The translations under genes were made by a program, and so were the position numbers. From a virus, in IMG/VR virus record IMGVR_UViG_3300047300_000074, positions 1 to 29,003 of that record: 29,003 nucleotides of DNA. One strand, written 5' to 3'. Position 1 is the stretch's first letter; the number at the start of each line of letters is the position of its first letter. The notes under the pieces are model-generated. The model had not been told where the DNA came from. It did not search any database and was given only the letters and a program-made list of their open reading frames with translations. Below are positions 23,807 to 29,003 of the stretch, in pieces.

Positions 23807-23988
23807 TGGCGACCATCAATGAAACCGAAGCACGTTTGAATTCACACGAGGCAGTTTGTGCCCTGCGTTATGAGCAGATCAATGCCAGACTGAAGCGTCT
23901 TGAAGGCATCTTGCTTAAGACGGCAGGAATTATGTTGGTCAGCATGGCAGGCATTCTTTGGACGTCTATCTATCATTTGCCGAAATAA
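23806..23988 (+). CDS. Small membrane protein, XhlA/holin-accessory-like
   Basis: This 60-residue protein has ATG 23806 overlapping the previous stop (TGATG); a GTG one codon earlier is possible. Residues about 4-36 form a charged amphipathic helix with heptad-like pattern (INETEARLNSHE...INARLKRLE), and residues about 37-56 form one membrane segment (LLKTAGIMLVSMAGILWTSIY). This layout matches XhlA-like lysis proteins, which pair a soluble coiled coil with a C-terminal TM. It begins the lysis cassette. Family name is by pattern only. Confidence 0.68.
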   Translation: MATINETEARLNSHEAVCALRYEQINARLKRLEGILLKTAGIMLVSMAGILWTSIYHLPK

Positions 23989-23999
23989 TGGTGATGTAA

Positions 24000-24509
24000 A
24001 TGATCGGTTTAATTCTTGATGCAGACAAGGCGCTTGATGCGGTCAATAGCGCACTCGCACTGGTCAAGAAAGCTGCGTCCACTGTTCAAGACGCTCAAGG
24101 GCTTGCTCCTGTTCTTGGCAATCTATTTAAGGCCAAAGCACAAGCTGGAGATACGCTTCAAGCAGCCAAGGCAGGTAAATTAGGACAGTCTGCTCTTGAG
24201 CTTGCTGCTCAGATCGAGATGGCGATCTACGAGGCAGAGCGATACGAAGAACACCTCAAGAACACAGTGTTCTACCCAAACCACGTTGACTTGTGGATGA
24301 AGATTAAAGCGACTGAAGCCACCATCAAAAAAGGTCAGCTTGAAGCCGCAAAACAAGCCAAACTAGAAGCAAAACGCAAGGCTGACAAAGACAAGGAAAC
24401 GGAAGAACTCATTGTCGCACTCGTCATTGCAGTTGTTGTTCTTGGTGCGCTACTGTGGGGCGGCTGGGAGCTTTTGATGATGTGCAAGGGCGGCAAATGT
24501 GGCCGATAA
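24000..24509 (+). CDS. C-terminally membrane-anchored helical protein in lysis cassette
   Basis: This 169-residue, Ala/Lys-rich protein is predicted to be mostly helical, with a long charged coiled-coil segment (about 100-136, e.g. EAAKQAKLEAKRKADKDKE). A membrane helix follows at about 139-162 (LIVALVIAVVVLGALLWGGWELL), then a short end with two Cys (MCKGGKCGR). It starts at the junction GTGATGTAAATG. Similar small proteins occur next to lysis genes in environmental phages, but I cannot name a family. Topology is reversed relative to an i-spanin (Rz), whose TM is N-terminal, so a spanin role is only a guess. Confidence 0.62.
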   Translation: MIGLILDADKALDAVNSALALVKKAASTVQDAQGLAPVLGNLFKAKAQAGDTLQAAKAGKLGQSALELAAQIEMAIYEAERYEEHLKNTVFYPNHVDLWMKIKATEATIKKGQLEAAKQAKLEAKRKADKDKETEELIVALVIAVVVLGALLWGGWELLMMCKGGKCGR

Positions 24510-24666
24510 GTGGGAGCCAGTTCGCAAAGGGCTAGACCGATGGTTGTCTCTCGTTCCAAAATTTGGCGTTGCTTGGATTGTGCTGGACATACTTCCACAT
24601 CTTCCTGATGCTATTGCAAAAAAGATTGTTGATAAGGTACTGAACGTACTTGGATTAGGAGATTGA
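24499..24666 (+). CDS. 55-residue GTG-start protein in lysis cassette
   Basis: This small reading frame starts at GTG 24499, overlapping the end of the previous gene by 11 bases, and ends at TGA 24664-24666, one base before the holin start. It reads MADKWEPVRKGLDRWLSLVP, then KFGVAWIVLDILPHLPDAIA, then KKIVDKVLNVLGLGD. AAGG lies about nine bases upstream of the GTG. It fills the gap exactly, with a hydrophobic centre and an amphipathic C-terminal helix, so it may associate with membrane. I recognise no family. A minor holin-like or antiholin role would fit position only. Confidence 0.6.
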   Translation: MADKWEPVRKGLDRWLSLVPKFGVAWIVLDILPHLPDAIAKKIVDKVLNVLGLGD

Positions 24667-24667
24667 A

Positions 24668-25150
24668 ATGTTGCCAATCGTTGCTGGGATAGTTTCATCC
24701 CTCATTCAAAACAACCTTCCGAAACTGGCTCAGGCTGTTGTTGACAAGGGTGTTGATTACGTTCAAGAGAAAACTGGTATTGAACTTAAGCCCGACATGA
24801 CGCAGGAAGATTTCGACAAGCTGCGTCAGCACGAAGAAGCAATGGCAAAACTTCGCAATGAAGATTCGGCAAATGCCCGTGACAGAGAGATTCAGATTGC
24901 AACGAGCCAAGACGCACCGATGATTAACAAAATCGTCACGCCTGTTCTTGCTCTTGGTACTGTCACTTTGAGTTTTGCATTGTTTGCTGCAATCATGTTC
25001 CTTCCAAACATCGAAGGTTCACGCAAAGACATCTTGATCTATGTGCTTGGCGCAGTAAACGCTGCAACTGTTCAGGTGCTGTCATACTACTTTGGCGCAT
25101 CTCATGACCACAAGAAAGACGTAACACCTAGCGTATTGGATAGCAAATGA
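24668..25150 (+). CDS. Holin, GTA 3TM-like
   Basis: This 160-residue protein has an amphipathic N-terminal region (MLPIVAGIVSSLIQNNLPKL), then a charged helix with 'ANARDREIQIATSQDAPMINKIVTPVLAL'. Two clear membrane segments follow at about 87-112 and 121-143 (ILIYVLGAVNAATVQVLSYYFGAS). The 'ARdr.....s.d....i..vl.l......' block before TM1 and the 'fyfGsS' type end match holins of the GTA 3TM/phage holin group. It would form the inner-membrane lesions that release the endolysin. It is coupled by ATGA to the endolysin gene. Confidence 0.82.
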   Translation: MLPIVAGIVSSLIQNNLPKLAQAVVDKGVDYVQEKTGIELKPDMTQEDFDKLRQHEEAMAKLRNEDSANARDREIQIATSQDAPMINKIVTPVLALGTVTLSFALFAAIMFLPNIEGSRKDILIYVLGAVNAATVQVLSYYFGASHDHKKDVTPSVLDSK

Positions 25151-25659
25151 AAGAGAATTTCGAGAAGGCTTTGGCCGCAGTTCTTCATCACGAAGGCGGC
25201 TTTGTAAATCATCCATCCGATCCCGGTGGCATGACAAATCTTGGCTGCACAAAGAAAGTGTGGGAAGAGCATTGCGGACACGAAGTTGACGAGAAAGCAA
25301 TGAGGGCGCTCACGCCTTCTGATGTTGCACCTCTTTACAAAACAAAGTACTGGGACAAAATCAAAGGCGATGAGTTGCCTTCTGGAGTTGATTACGCCGT
25401 GTTTGACTGCGCTATCAACAGTGGTGCTGGCAGGGCTGCAAAGTTCCTGCAATCGTGCGTTGGCGTTGATCCTGATGGCGGTATTGGCCCCAAGACATTG
25501 GCGGCAGTGAAAGCCTTTGACCAAAAGCAATTGGTCGAAGACTATTCAAAGCGCCGTCTGTCTTTTTTGATGGACTTGCCTACTTGGGATACGTTCGGCA
25601 AGGGCTGGAGTCGTCGTGTGAGCGAAGTTAATACGGTCGCTCTTTCGATGCTTCAATGA
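25147..25659 (+). CDS. Endolysin, GH108 N-acetylmuramidase
   Basis: This 170-residue lysozyme-like enzyme hydrolyses the glycan strands of peptidoglycan. The catalytic Glu is E16 in HHEGGFVNHPSDPGG, followed by MTNLGCT, the classic GH108 start. The C-terminal region (about 95-165: GVDPDGGIGPKTLAAVKA ... RRLSFLMDLPTWDTFGKGW) is the PG_binding_3-like half of the same family. No signal peptide or SAR-like N-terminus is seen, so it should depend on the holin. It ends 32 bases inside the convergent leftward gene; no terminator hairpin separates the two transcription units. Confidence 0.93.
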   Translation: MKENFEKALAAVLHHEGGFVNHPSDPGGMTNLGCTKKVWEEHCGHEVDEKAMRALTPSDVAPLYKTKYWDKIKGDELPSGVDYAVFDCAINSGAGRAAKFLQSCVGVDPDGGIGPKTLAAVKAFDQKQLVEDYSKRRLSFLMDLPTWDTFGKGWSRRVSEVNTVALSMLQ

Positions 25660-25852
25660 TGAGTCGTTGGACGTAAACGCTGGCGTCCATGAGTTCATCC
25701 TGAAGGTGTTGAAGCCACCCGATCAGATCAATATCTTCTCTGGTGGTGTCGGTGCCATATTTGGACAGCCCGACTTCGGCTCTGTTTTTGAGTTTCAGTC
25801 GGACTGCTTCGACGTTCGGATCAAGACTGCTTGACGAAGATTCCATCTTCAT
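25628..25852 (-). CDS. Small conserved phage protein, MazG-like helix pattern
   Basis: This 74-residue protein ends the leftward operon and overlaps the endolysin gene tail to tail by 32 bases. It contains 'KNRAEVGLSKYGTDTTREDIDLIGWLQHLQDELMDASVYVQRLI'. That is a pattern (KYG..l.r.dl....WLqHlqeElmDa..Y..rl) I associate with small phage all-alpha pyrophosphohydrolase-like proteins; the E-x-x-D pair in DELMDA could bind metal. The start ATG 25852 overlaps the previous gene by 32 bases and follows AAAGG. Catalytic activity is uncertain because the domain is half-length. Confidence 0.65.
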   Translation of the reverse strand: MKMESSSSSLDPNVEAVRLKLKNRAEVGLSKYGTDTTREDIDLIGWLQHLQDELMDASVYVQRLIIEASKERPY

Positions 25853-26180
25853 TCATGTAGCCTTTGCGATCCTTGATTTCGTCGTACGCTTGGTACATGC
25901 AATCAACCAGATTGACATCTGCAAGAGCGCAGCCATTGATGAGTGTGACCATCACATCGCCAACTGCGTCCTTGTACTTGCCAAGCCACATTTTGTAAAC
26001 CGGCGCATCTTTTGACACGCCAGTTTGCTCAAGAACATATAGTGCAGTTGCAGCTTCAAGCAACTCTCCAGATTCTTCCAGCGTTTTTTGAGCCTGAGCT
26101 TTGGAACTGCTATTGGGAATAATCTTTCGAGCTTCAGCCCATCTGATGATGTCGCTTTCAACGTCTGAGAAGCTGCTCAT
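25821..26180 (-). CDS. MazG-like nucleotide pyrophosphohydrolase
   Basis: This 119-residue all-alpha NTP-PPase has the metal motif TLEESGELLEA (E35, E36, E39) and the second helix KDAVGDVMVTLI (D71, D75), matching EExxE...(E/D)xxxD of the MazG fold. It should hydrolyse a (d)NTP to the monophosphate and pyrophosphate; phage MazG proteins are thought to adjust the nucleotide pool or alarmone level during infection. The ATG overlaps the upstream stop (ATGA) and follows GAGGAAA. It forms part of the leftward early-type operon. Confidence 0.8.
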   Translation of the reverse strand: MSSFSDVESDIIRWAEARKIIPNSSSKAQAQKTLEESGELLEAATALYVLEQTGVSKDAPVYKMWLGKYKDAVGDVMVTLINGCALADVNLVDCMYQAYDEIKDRKGYMNEDGIFVKQS

Positions 26181-26377
26181 TTGATTTCCTCGGTTTGACC
26201 GCCAGTGGCGTCTTCAATCTTCATGCCCTTTTGCATGAGGTCTGCCAGTTCATCTTTCTTCACAGCCGTGACATTAATGATGCCTGTGGATGCAAAGTCA
26301 AGAGCTTGCATACGATTGGTTGCACGAACCAAACGGATTTGTTGGCCGTGGCCGGTGAGGTAGAGTCGAGTTTTCAT
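26177..26377 (-). CDS. Small hypothetical protein
   Basis: This 66-residue protein reads MKTRLYLTGHGQQIRLVRAT and continues with 'NRMQALDFASTGIINVTAVKKDELADLMQKGMKIEDAT'. The pattern of a short beta-hairpin, then 'ALdfa......v..A....lA.Lm..G..ve' is common in small phage proteins of early operons, but no function is known to me. It has a good ribosome binding site (AAGGAACC), and its stop overlaps the MazG-like start. Confidence 0.72.
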   Translation of the reverse strand: MKTRLYLTGHGQQIRLVRATNRMQALDFASTGIINVTAVKKDELADLMQKGMKIEDATGGQTEEIK

Positions 26378-26385
26378 GTGGTTCC

Positions 26386-26880
26386 TTATTTAATTGTGAG
26401 CCTATCTTTACGAACAATCCGAGCGCCAGCGACAGGTTGACCGGCAAGGATGGCATTTTTGATCTTTGTTTTGGATGGCTCTGGAGGTTTGGGGTCGTTG
26501 CACAATTCGCGGTCAAACTGTGCGCCTTCCTCAATTTCCACCGACTCATCCCGATCAACATAGAGCTTGACGATGAAAGACCCGTCAGCAGCCTTTATTT
26601 CGTGGATTCCAGCCGTTTTCATGTTCTCGGCAAGGTATTCCCTCAATCTGTCTGCTTTTCGCTCGTAGGCTGTTTGAAGGGCTTTGATGCGTTTGATGGC
26701 TTCTTTGGCTTGTGAAGCGTCAGATTCGCAGTTGAGAACATAGGCCGCTACTGCATTGGCCTTGTTCCCAAGCATGACCCGGAATTCTTCAAAGGCAGGA
26801 AGTGCCTCGCCAGTTTCCGGGTCAAACAGCGAATCAAGTTGCTCACGAAAGTCATGTGCAAGTTTATACAGAGAAGTCAT
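26386..26880 (-). CDS. Gp157-like siphovirus protein
   Basis: This 164-residue protein fits the Sipho_Gp157 family. It has a long N-terminal helix (MTSLYKLAHDFREQLDSLFD), then 'KANAVAAYVLNCESDASQAKEAIKRIKALQTAYERKADRLREYLAENM' (about 40-87), then a beta-part 'FIVKLYVDRDESVEIEE' and 'ELCNDPKPPEPSKTKIKNAILAGQPVAGARIVRKDRLTIK'. The last block, 'k..idK..ik.al..G..v.Ga.l......l.ik', is the signature. Its function has been linked to phage resistance in some hosts but is not established. The start directly abuts the stop of the upstream gene (TAAATG). Confidence 0.85.
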   Translation of the reverse strand: MTSLYKLAHDFREQLDSLFDPETGEALPAFEEFRVMLGNKANAVAAYVLNCESDASQAKEAIKRIKALQTAYERKADRLREYLAENMKTAGIHEIKAADGSFIVKLYVDRDESVEIEEGAQFDRELCNDPKPPEPSKTKIKNAILAGQPVAGARIVRKDRLTIK

Positions 26881-27525
26881 TTAAAACTCGCTTTCCATGT
26901 CGTCAAAGCCAGAGCCACCAGCGGGAGACTGACCAGAAGAATGACCAGAAGCCATTGCGTATTCAGGGCTTGTCTTGATGGCATCTTTTAGCTTGTCATG
27001 GAAACCATCAAACACAGCCCAATCAGGATTGTCCAAGTCAAACACCACAACTTCATGAATAGGCTCAGGCTTGGCATTCTTGAGCGCAGAAGGGATCGGA
27101 GTGATGCTGGCTACGTTGGCGTAGGTCTTGCCGTTTGTCTCGCTGTGCGTGACGTTAATCATGCAATAGACGTTTAGCAACTTGGAGATGTCAAAGCCTT
27201 TGGCTTCCTCGTCAGTAAACGCACGACCACGCCAAGATTCCAAATCCTTGCGAAGATTGGCTTTTTCATTGAGAGACAGCGTGTATGACTTGTTTATGGT
27301 CATCGGAGTGACGTTGCCATCACGTTCAATGGTTAGGGGATTGCCATCGTTGTCTTCACCAAAGAGTTCCCATGCGATGCGAATCTTGTGAAGCTGTTTG
27401 TCACCATGTTGGCTACGCACAAGCTGAGTGCCAAGGTCAATCAGCGAATAGCAACGCCCCATGTGGACACCTTGCGGAACCTTTTTAAAGTCACCGCCAC
27501 CAGAATCAGAAGCTACAAAACCCAT
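26881..27525 (-). CDS. Putative ssDNA-binding replication protein with acidic C-terminal tip
   Basis: This 214-residue protein starts at ATG 27525 after AAAGGA; an in-frame upstream ATG at 27552 lacks one. The N-terminal 'FKKVPQGVHMGRCYSLIDLGTQ' and 'HKIRIAWELFGED' blocks, then 'LSLNEKANLRKDLESWRGRAFTDEEAKGFDISKLL' and 'CMINVTHSETNGKTYANVASITPIP', are shared by a group of early phage proteins. I associate this group with replication (NGO0469-type), probably OB-folded. It ends with a Gly/Ser-rich linker and FDDMESEF, an acidic, aromatic-ended tip like that by which SSB proteins bind partners. ssDNA binding is inferred. Confidence 0.65.
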   Translation of the reverse strand: MGFVASDSGGGDFKKVPQGVHMGRCYSLIDLGTQLVRSQHGDKQLHKIRIAWELFGEDNDGNPLTIERDGNVTPMTINKSYTLSLNEKANLRKDLESWRGRAFTDEEAKGFDISKLLNVYCMINVTHSETNGKTYANVASITPIPSALKNAKPEPIHEVVVFDLDNPDWAVFDGFHDKLKDAIKTSPEYAMASGHSSGQSPAGGSGFDDMESEF

Positions 27526-27570
27526 TTCAATTTCCTTTAAAAAAACGACCATTACAGGCTGGTCGAAAGC

Positions 27571-27720
27571 CTAAAACCAAAGATAAATGCCGTGGAAGAT
27601 GCCAATCGGGAACATGATTGCGCCTGCAATCAGGAAGCCCCAAAGACCTTGAGCAAAGCAAGTGAAGATGTGTGTGAACCATGCCAGCAGGCATGTGATG
27701 CCAATGATCCAGCCCATCAT
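27571..27720 (-). CDS. 49-residue two-TM membrane protein
   Basis: This short leftward gene has ATG at 27720 (a second ATG follows directly), stop TAG at 27571-27573 and the run TTGTGGGGGC just upstream. The product is almost all hydrophobic: MMGWIIGITCLLAWFTHIFT forms the first membrane helix, and GFLIAGAIMFPIGIFHGIYLW forms the second. The motif 'GiTCLLAWFtHi..cFa.g.WgFLiAGAi.FPiGiiHGi..Wf' is one I recognise from small phage membrane proteins of unknown role. The upstream gene's stop overlaps its start as ATGA, supporting both. Confidence 0.78.
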   Translation of the reverse strand: MMGWIIGITCLLAWFTHIFTCFAQGLWGFLIAGAIMFPIGIFHGIYLWF

Positions 27721-27887
27721 GCCCCCACAAATCGAGGTGCGCGTGGCTGGACTTCTTTAGGCTTCAGCCAGTTGCCAGATGGAGGCGTCCATCCGGTGTA
27801 TTTGTGCCACGTTGCTTGAACGTCAGCACCTGATGTCCACTTGAACTGAGGATGTCCAACTGGGATGAGTGGAAGCGTTTTTTTCAT
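27717..27887 (-). CDS. 56-residue hypothetical protein at operon head
   Basis: This is the first gene of the leftward operon, with ATG 27887 after GAGAAG and TGA at 27717-27719 overlapping the next start. It reads MKKTLPLIPVGHPQFKWTSG, then ADVQATWHKYTGWTPPSGNW, then LKPKEVQPRAPRFVGA. Several Trp and Pro residues and no TM suggest a small folded or peptide-like binder. 'dv..tW.ryGW.PP' is a pattern seen in short phage proteins, but I know no function. Tight overlap and a clean ribosome binding site argue that it is real. Confidence 0.72.
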   Translation of the reverse strand: MKKTLPLIPVGHPQFKWTSGADVQATWHKYTGWTPPSGNWLKPKEVQPRAPRFVGA

Positions 27888-27901
27888 GGTATCTTCTCGT
27901 G

Positions 27902-27921
27902 TCTTGGCGATGTTGCCAAGA
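27902..27921. promoter_or_regulatory. 20-bp dyad (operator-like) in divergent intergenic region
   Basis: TCTTGGC (27902-27908) and GCCAAGA (27915-27921) form a perfect 7-bp inverted repeat with a six-base centre GATGTT. It lies in the 56-base gap between the divergent genes starting at 27887 (leftward) and 27944 (rightward). That is the expected place for overlapping promoters and an operator. A weak -35/-10 pair for the leftward genes (TTGGCA, 17 bases, GAAGAT, reading the complement) overlaps it. It could instead form an mRNA hairpin. Confidence 0.5.
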
Positions 27922-27943
27922 ACAATCTTACTCCACTTTTTTC

Positions 27944-28168
27944 ATGTCACGCAAGCAATCGACAAAAAAACAACAGTTCTGGGCTGGTAGTAATATCCCT
28001 AAGAGTTCAGGAAACGCATTCGACTGGCAGAACACGGCACAAGGCATCTACACCAAGGCAGAGCTTGGCCCTATGGAGGCTCATGTAAGGGCCAAAATCA
28101 CCCTTGCAGTGAACCCAAACATGCCAGCCTACTCACGAGCCAAGCCAAACAAGTTTACGAACGCTTGA
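27944..28168 (+). CDS. 74-residue hypothetical protein
   Basis: The ATG at 27944 (MSRKQSTKKQQFWAGSNIPK) is chosen over an in-frame upstream ATG at 27869, which would overlap the divergent gene. No ribosome binding site precedes it, so translation might be leaderless or poor. The sequence is basic with 'FDWQNTAQGIYTKAELGPMEAHVRAKITLAVNP', reminiscent of short phage proteins in front of replication genes. No family recognised. Start choice is the weakest point. Confidence 0.55.
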   Translation: MSRKQSTKKQQFWAGSNIPKSSGNAFDWQNTAQGIYTKAELGPMEAHVRAKITLAVNPNMPAYSRAKPNKFTNA

Positions 28169-28183
28169 AGGCTGTGGTATAGT
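28154..28183 (+). promoter_or_regulatory. Candidate sigma70-type promoter for the HNH/replication genes
   Basis: TTTACG (28154-28159, 4 of 6 to TTGACA) and TATAGT (28178-28183, 5 of 6 to TATAAT) are 18 bases apart. The predicted start is near 28190, at the beginning of the candidate structured RNA. Such matches occur by chance; position is the main support. Confidence 0.38.
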
Positions 28184-28187
28184 TTTT

Positions 28188-28267
28188 GAAACCCGGCTAC
28201 CGAGGAAGTCATGAGCCTCGGGAAAAGCGAACCGTACCCCGCCTGCCGTTGGTTTCTTTCAGGGTAC
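28188..28267 (+). ncRNA. Candidate pseudoknotted leader RNA upstream of HNH gene
   Basis: Four perfect helices can be drawn in this 118-base gene gap. P1: GAAACC (28188-28193) with GGTTTC (28251-28256), extended by CGGC (28194-28197)/GCCG (28245-28248). P2 hairpin: CCGAGG (28200-28205)/CCTCGG (28216-28221), ten-base loop. A pseudoknot: GTACCC (28234-28239) inside P1 with GGGTAC (28262-28267) outside it. An alternative helix, CCGTAC (28232-28237) with GTACGG (28275-28280), would exclude the pseudoknot and cover the GGGA ribosome binding site of the HNH gene. The layout is switch-like. I cannot match it to a known RNA class. Confidence 0.55.
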
Positions 28268-28286
28268 AACATGAGTACGGGAATTT

Positions 28287-28817
28287 ATGAGAAAAGCTAT
28301 CAGCAAAAAATTGCGCTTTGATGTTTTTAAGCGTGATGGATTCGTTTGCGCCTATTGTGGTTCAACGCCACCTAATGTCATTCTTCAAGTTGACCACATA
28401 AATCCAGTGGCAAATGGAGGGTCAAATGACATTGACAACCTTATCACAAGCTGTCAACCATGCAACCTTGGCAAAGGTGCGACAACTCTTGGTTCAATTC
28501 CTCAATCGTTTTCTGACAAAGCAAAAATTGTTGCAGAGCAAGAGGAGCAGATAAGAGCCTATTACGATGTTTTACAAGAAAGAAAAGATCGGATTGATTA
28601 TGAAATGTGGCGCATAGCTGACATCATCGACCCCGGAAGCCCTCAGAGTGGAATGAATAGGGATTGGCTTAAAAGTATCAAGTATTTTTTGGAATCCCTT
28701 GATTTTTTTCAAGTTCAAGAAGCAGCAGAGATAGCGATCTGCAAATACAAATATGGCGGTAAAAAAACATTCTTGTATTTTTGCGGTGTTTGCCATAACA
28801 AGATTAGGAGCGAATGA
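28287..28817 (+). CDS. HNH endonuclease
   Basis: This 176-residue protein has an N-terminal HNH zinc domain. C21-x-x-C24 lies in CAYCG, the catalytic D36-H37 in QVDHINPVANGG, N51 in DIDNL, and C56-x-x-C59-N60 in CQPCNLGKG. The second half (about 75-176) is helical and Cys-containing near the end (YFCGVCHNKI), with no recognised fold. It may bind DNA target or be a free-standing homing nuclease, or help replication or packaging. The ATG at 28287 is preceded by GGGA. It is next to a structured RNA candidate and directly followed by a replication gene (TGATG overlap). Confidence 0.88.
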   Translation: MRKAISKKLRFDVFKRDGFVCAYCGSTPPNVILQVDHINPVANGGSNDIDNLITSCQPCNLGKGATTLGSIPQSFSDKAKIVAEQEEQIRAYYDVLQERKDRIDYEMWRIADIIDPGSPQSGMNRDWLKSIKYFLESLDFFQVQEAAEIAICKYKYGGKKTFLYFCGVCHNKIRSE

Positions 28818-29003
28818 TGGCTCGAATCAGAACAATAAAGCCTGAATTCTGGCGCGATGAATTGCTGGCTGGCATTTCCCCTGAAGCAGCTTTGTTGGCT
28901 ATTGGCCTTCTGAATCATTGTGATGACGAAGGCTACTTCAATGCCAATCCAAAGCTGGTCGAGTCAGACGTTTTTCCACTCCGAACATTGTCATCAACCA
29001 CTA
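28817..29003 (+). CDS. Replisome-organiser-like protein, N-terminal part (cut by window end)
   Basis: The first 62 residues are visible, in frame to the last base. MARIRTIKPEFWRDELLAGI, then SPEAALLAIGLLNHCDDEGYFNANPKLVES is the typical start of phage replication initiators with an N-terminal winged helix ('aRiRtiKPeFW.de.l...sp.arLl.igLw...Dd.Gr'). It probably loads the helicase at the phage origin. ATG 28817 is preferred over 28814 because the GGAG at 28807 then has a six-base spacer. The start overlaps the HNH stop, so both are translated from one transcript. Confidence 0.8.
   Translation, partial: MARIRTIKPEFWRDELLAGISPEAALLAIGLLNHCDDEGYFNANPKLVESDVFPLRTLSSTT

Noticed and set aside
27527-27730. 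67-residue leftward ORF rich in His and Leu
   Set aside because: The overlapping frame 27571-27720 has a start coupled to the upstream stop and a clear two-TM protein, so the His-rich frame is its shadow.
27852-28088. 78-residue rightward ORF across the divergent gap
   Set aside because: It overlaps the 27944 gene and the start of the leftward gene in another frame, with no ribosome binding site.
28271-28321. 16-codon ORF starting at ATG 28271 in front of the HNH gene
   Set aside because: Could be a leader peptide, but has only a weak ribosome binding site (AGGGT) and no conserved feature; the sequence is better explained by the RNA structure. Worth a glance only if the RNA proves regulatory.
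28188-28817. IscB/HEARO-type OMEGA system (HNH protein plus guide RNA)
   Set aside because: The HNH protein is only 176 residues with no RuvC parts, and the RNA is about 80 bases, far shorter than an omega RNA.

Overview
The window is a stretch of a tailed double-stranded DNA phage (or intact prophage) genome of the long, non-contractile-tailed (siphovirus) type. The main evidence is an HK97-type head module (P27-like small terminase, Terminase_1-type large terminase, HK97 portal, S78-type prohead protease, HK97-fold capsid proteins), a lambda-like tail module with a -1 frameshifted tail assembly chaperone and an 819-residue tape measure, and no sheath or baseplate genes. The host is most likely a Gram-negative proteobacterium: the tail tip is lambda/GTA-like, the holin resembles the three-TM GTA type, and the endolysin is a plain GH108 muramidase without a Gram-positive wall-binding domain. 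A Burkholderiales/freshwater betaproteobacterial host is my guess and is not demonstrated. No integrase, repressor or host gene is visible, so lifestyle cannot be read from this window.

Layout. Positions 1-75 are a short non-coding stretch with G-runs and a perfect palindrome, followed by a tRNA-Thr(UGU) (76-151). Rightward late genes follow: packaging (169-2197), portal and protease (2222-4559), two tandem capsid paralogues separated by a UUCG hairpin (4562-6990), head-tail connection (7001-8434), tail tube, chaperones and tape measure (8472-12964), and tail tip with an embedded GNAT acetyltransferase (12964-18000). A fibre locus (18010-23806) contains small fibre-like proteins, a cupin, a 1136-residue chimeric fibre (Ala-rich helical stalk, collagen-like Gly-Pro-Thr tracts, S74 self-cleaving C-terminal chaperone) and a translationally coupled 2-oxoglutarate/Fe(II) prolyl-hydroxylase-like enzyme. 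A lysis cassette (23806-25659) holds two small membrane proteins, a 55-residue GTG-start protein, a holin and a GH108 endolysin.

From 27887 leftward to 25628 runs a convergent early-type operon: two newly located small ORFs (56 and 49 aa), a putative ssDNA-binding replication protein, a Gp157-like protein, a 66-aa unknown, a MazG-like pyrophosphohydrolase and a second small protein. It meets the endolysin gene tail to tail with a 32-bp overlap. Rightward again come a 74-aa unknown, a candidate pseudoknotted leader RNA (28188-28267), an HNH endonuclease, and the start of a replisome-organiser-like gene cut by the window end.

Most worth following up: (1) a collagen-like tail fibre overlapping by ATGA with a prolyl-4-hydroxylase-like enzyme, suggesting a self-contained fibre-hydroxylation system; (2) the tandem capsid paralogues, only the first with a full delta-domain; (3) the pseudoknotted, switch-like RNA upstream of the HNH gene; (4) the GNAT enzyme in the slot where an NlpC/P60 peptidase usually sits. 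There is no gene-free stretch longer than about 300 bases.
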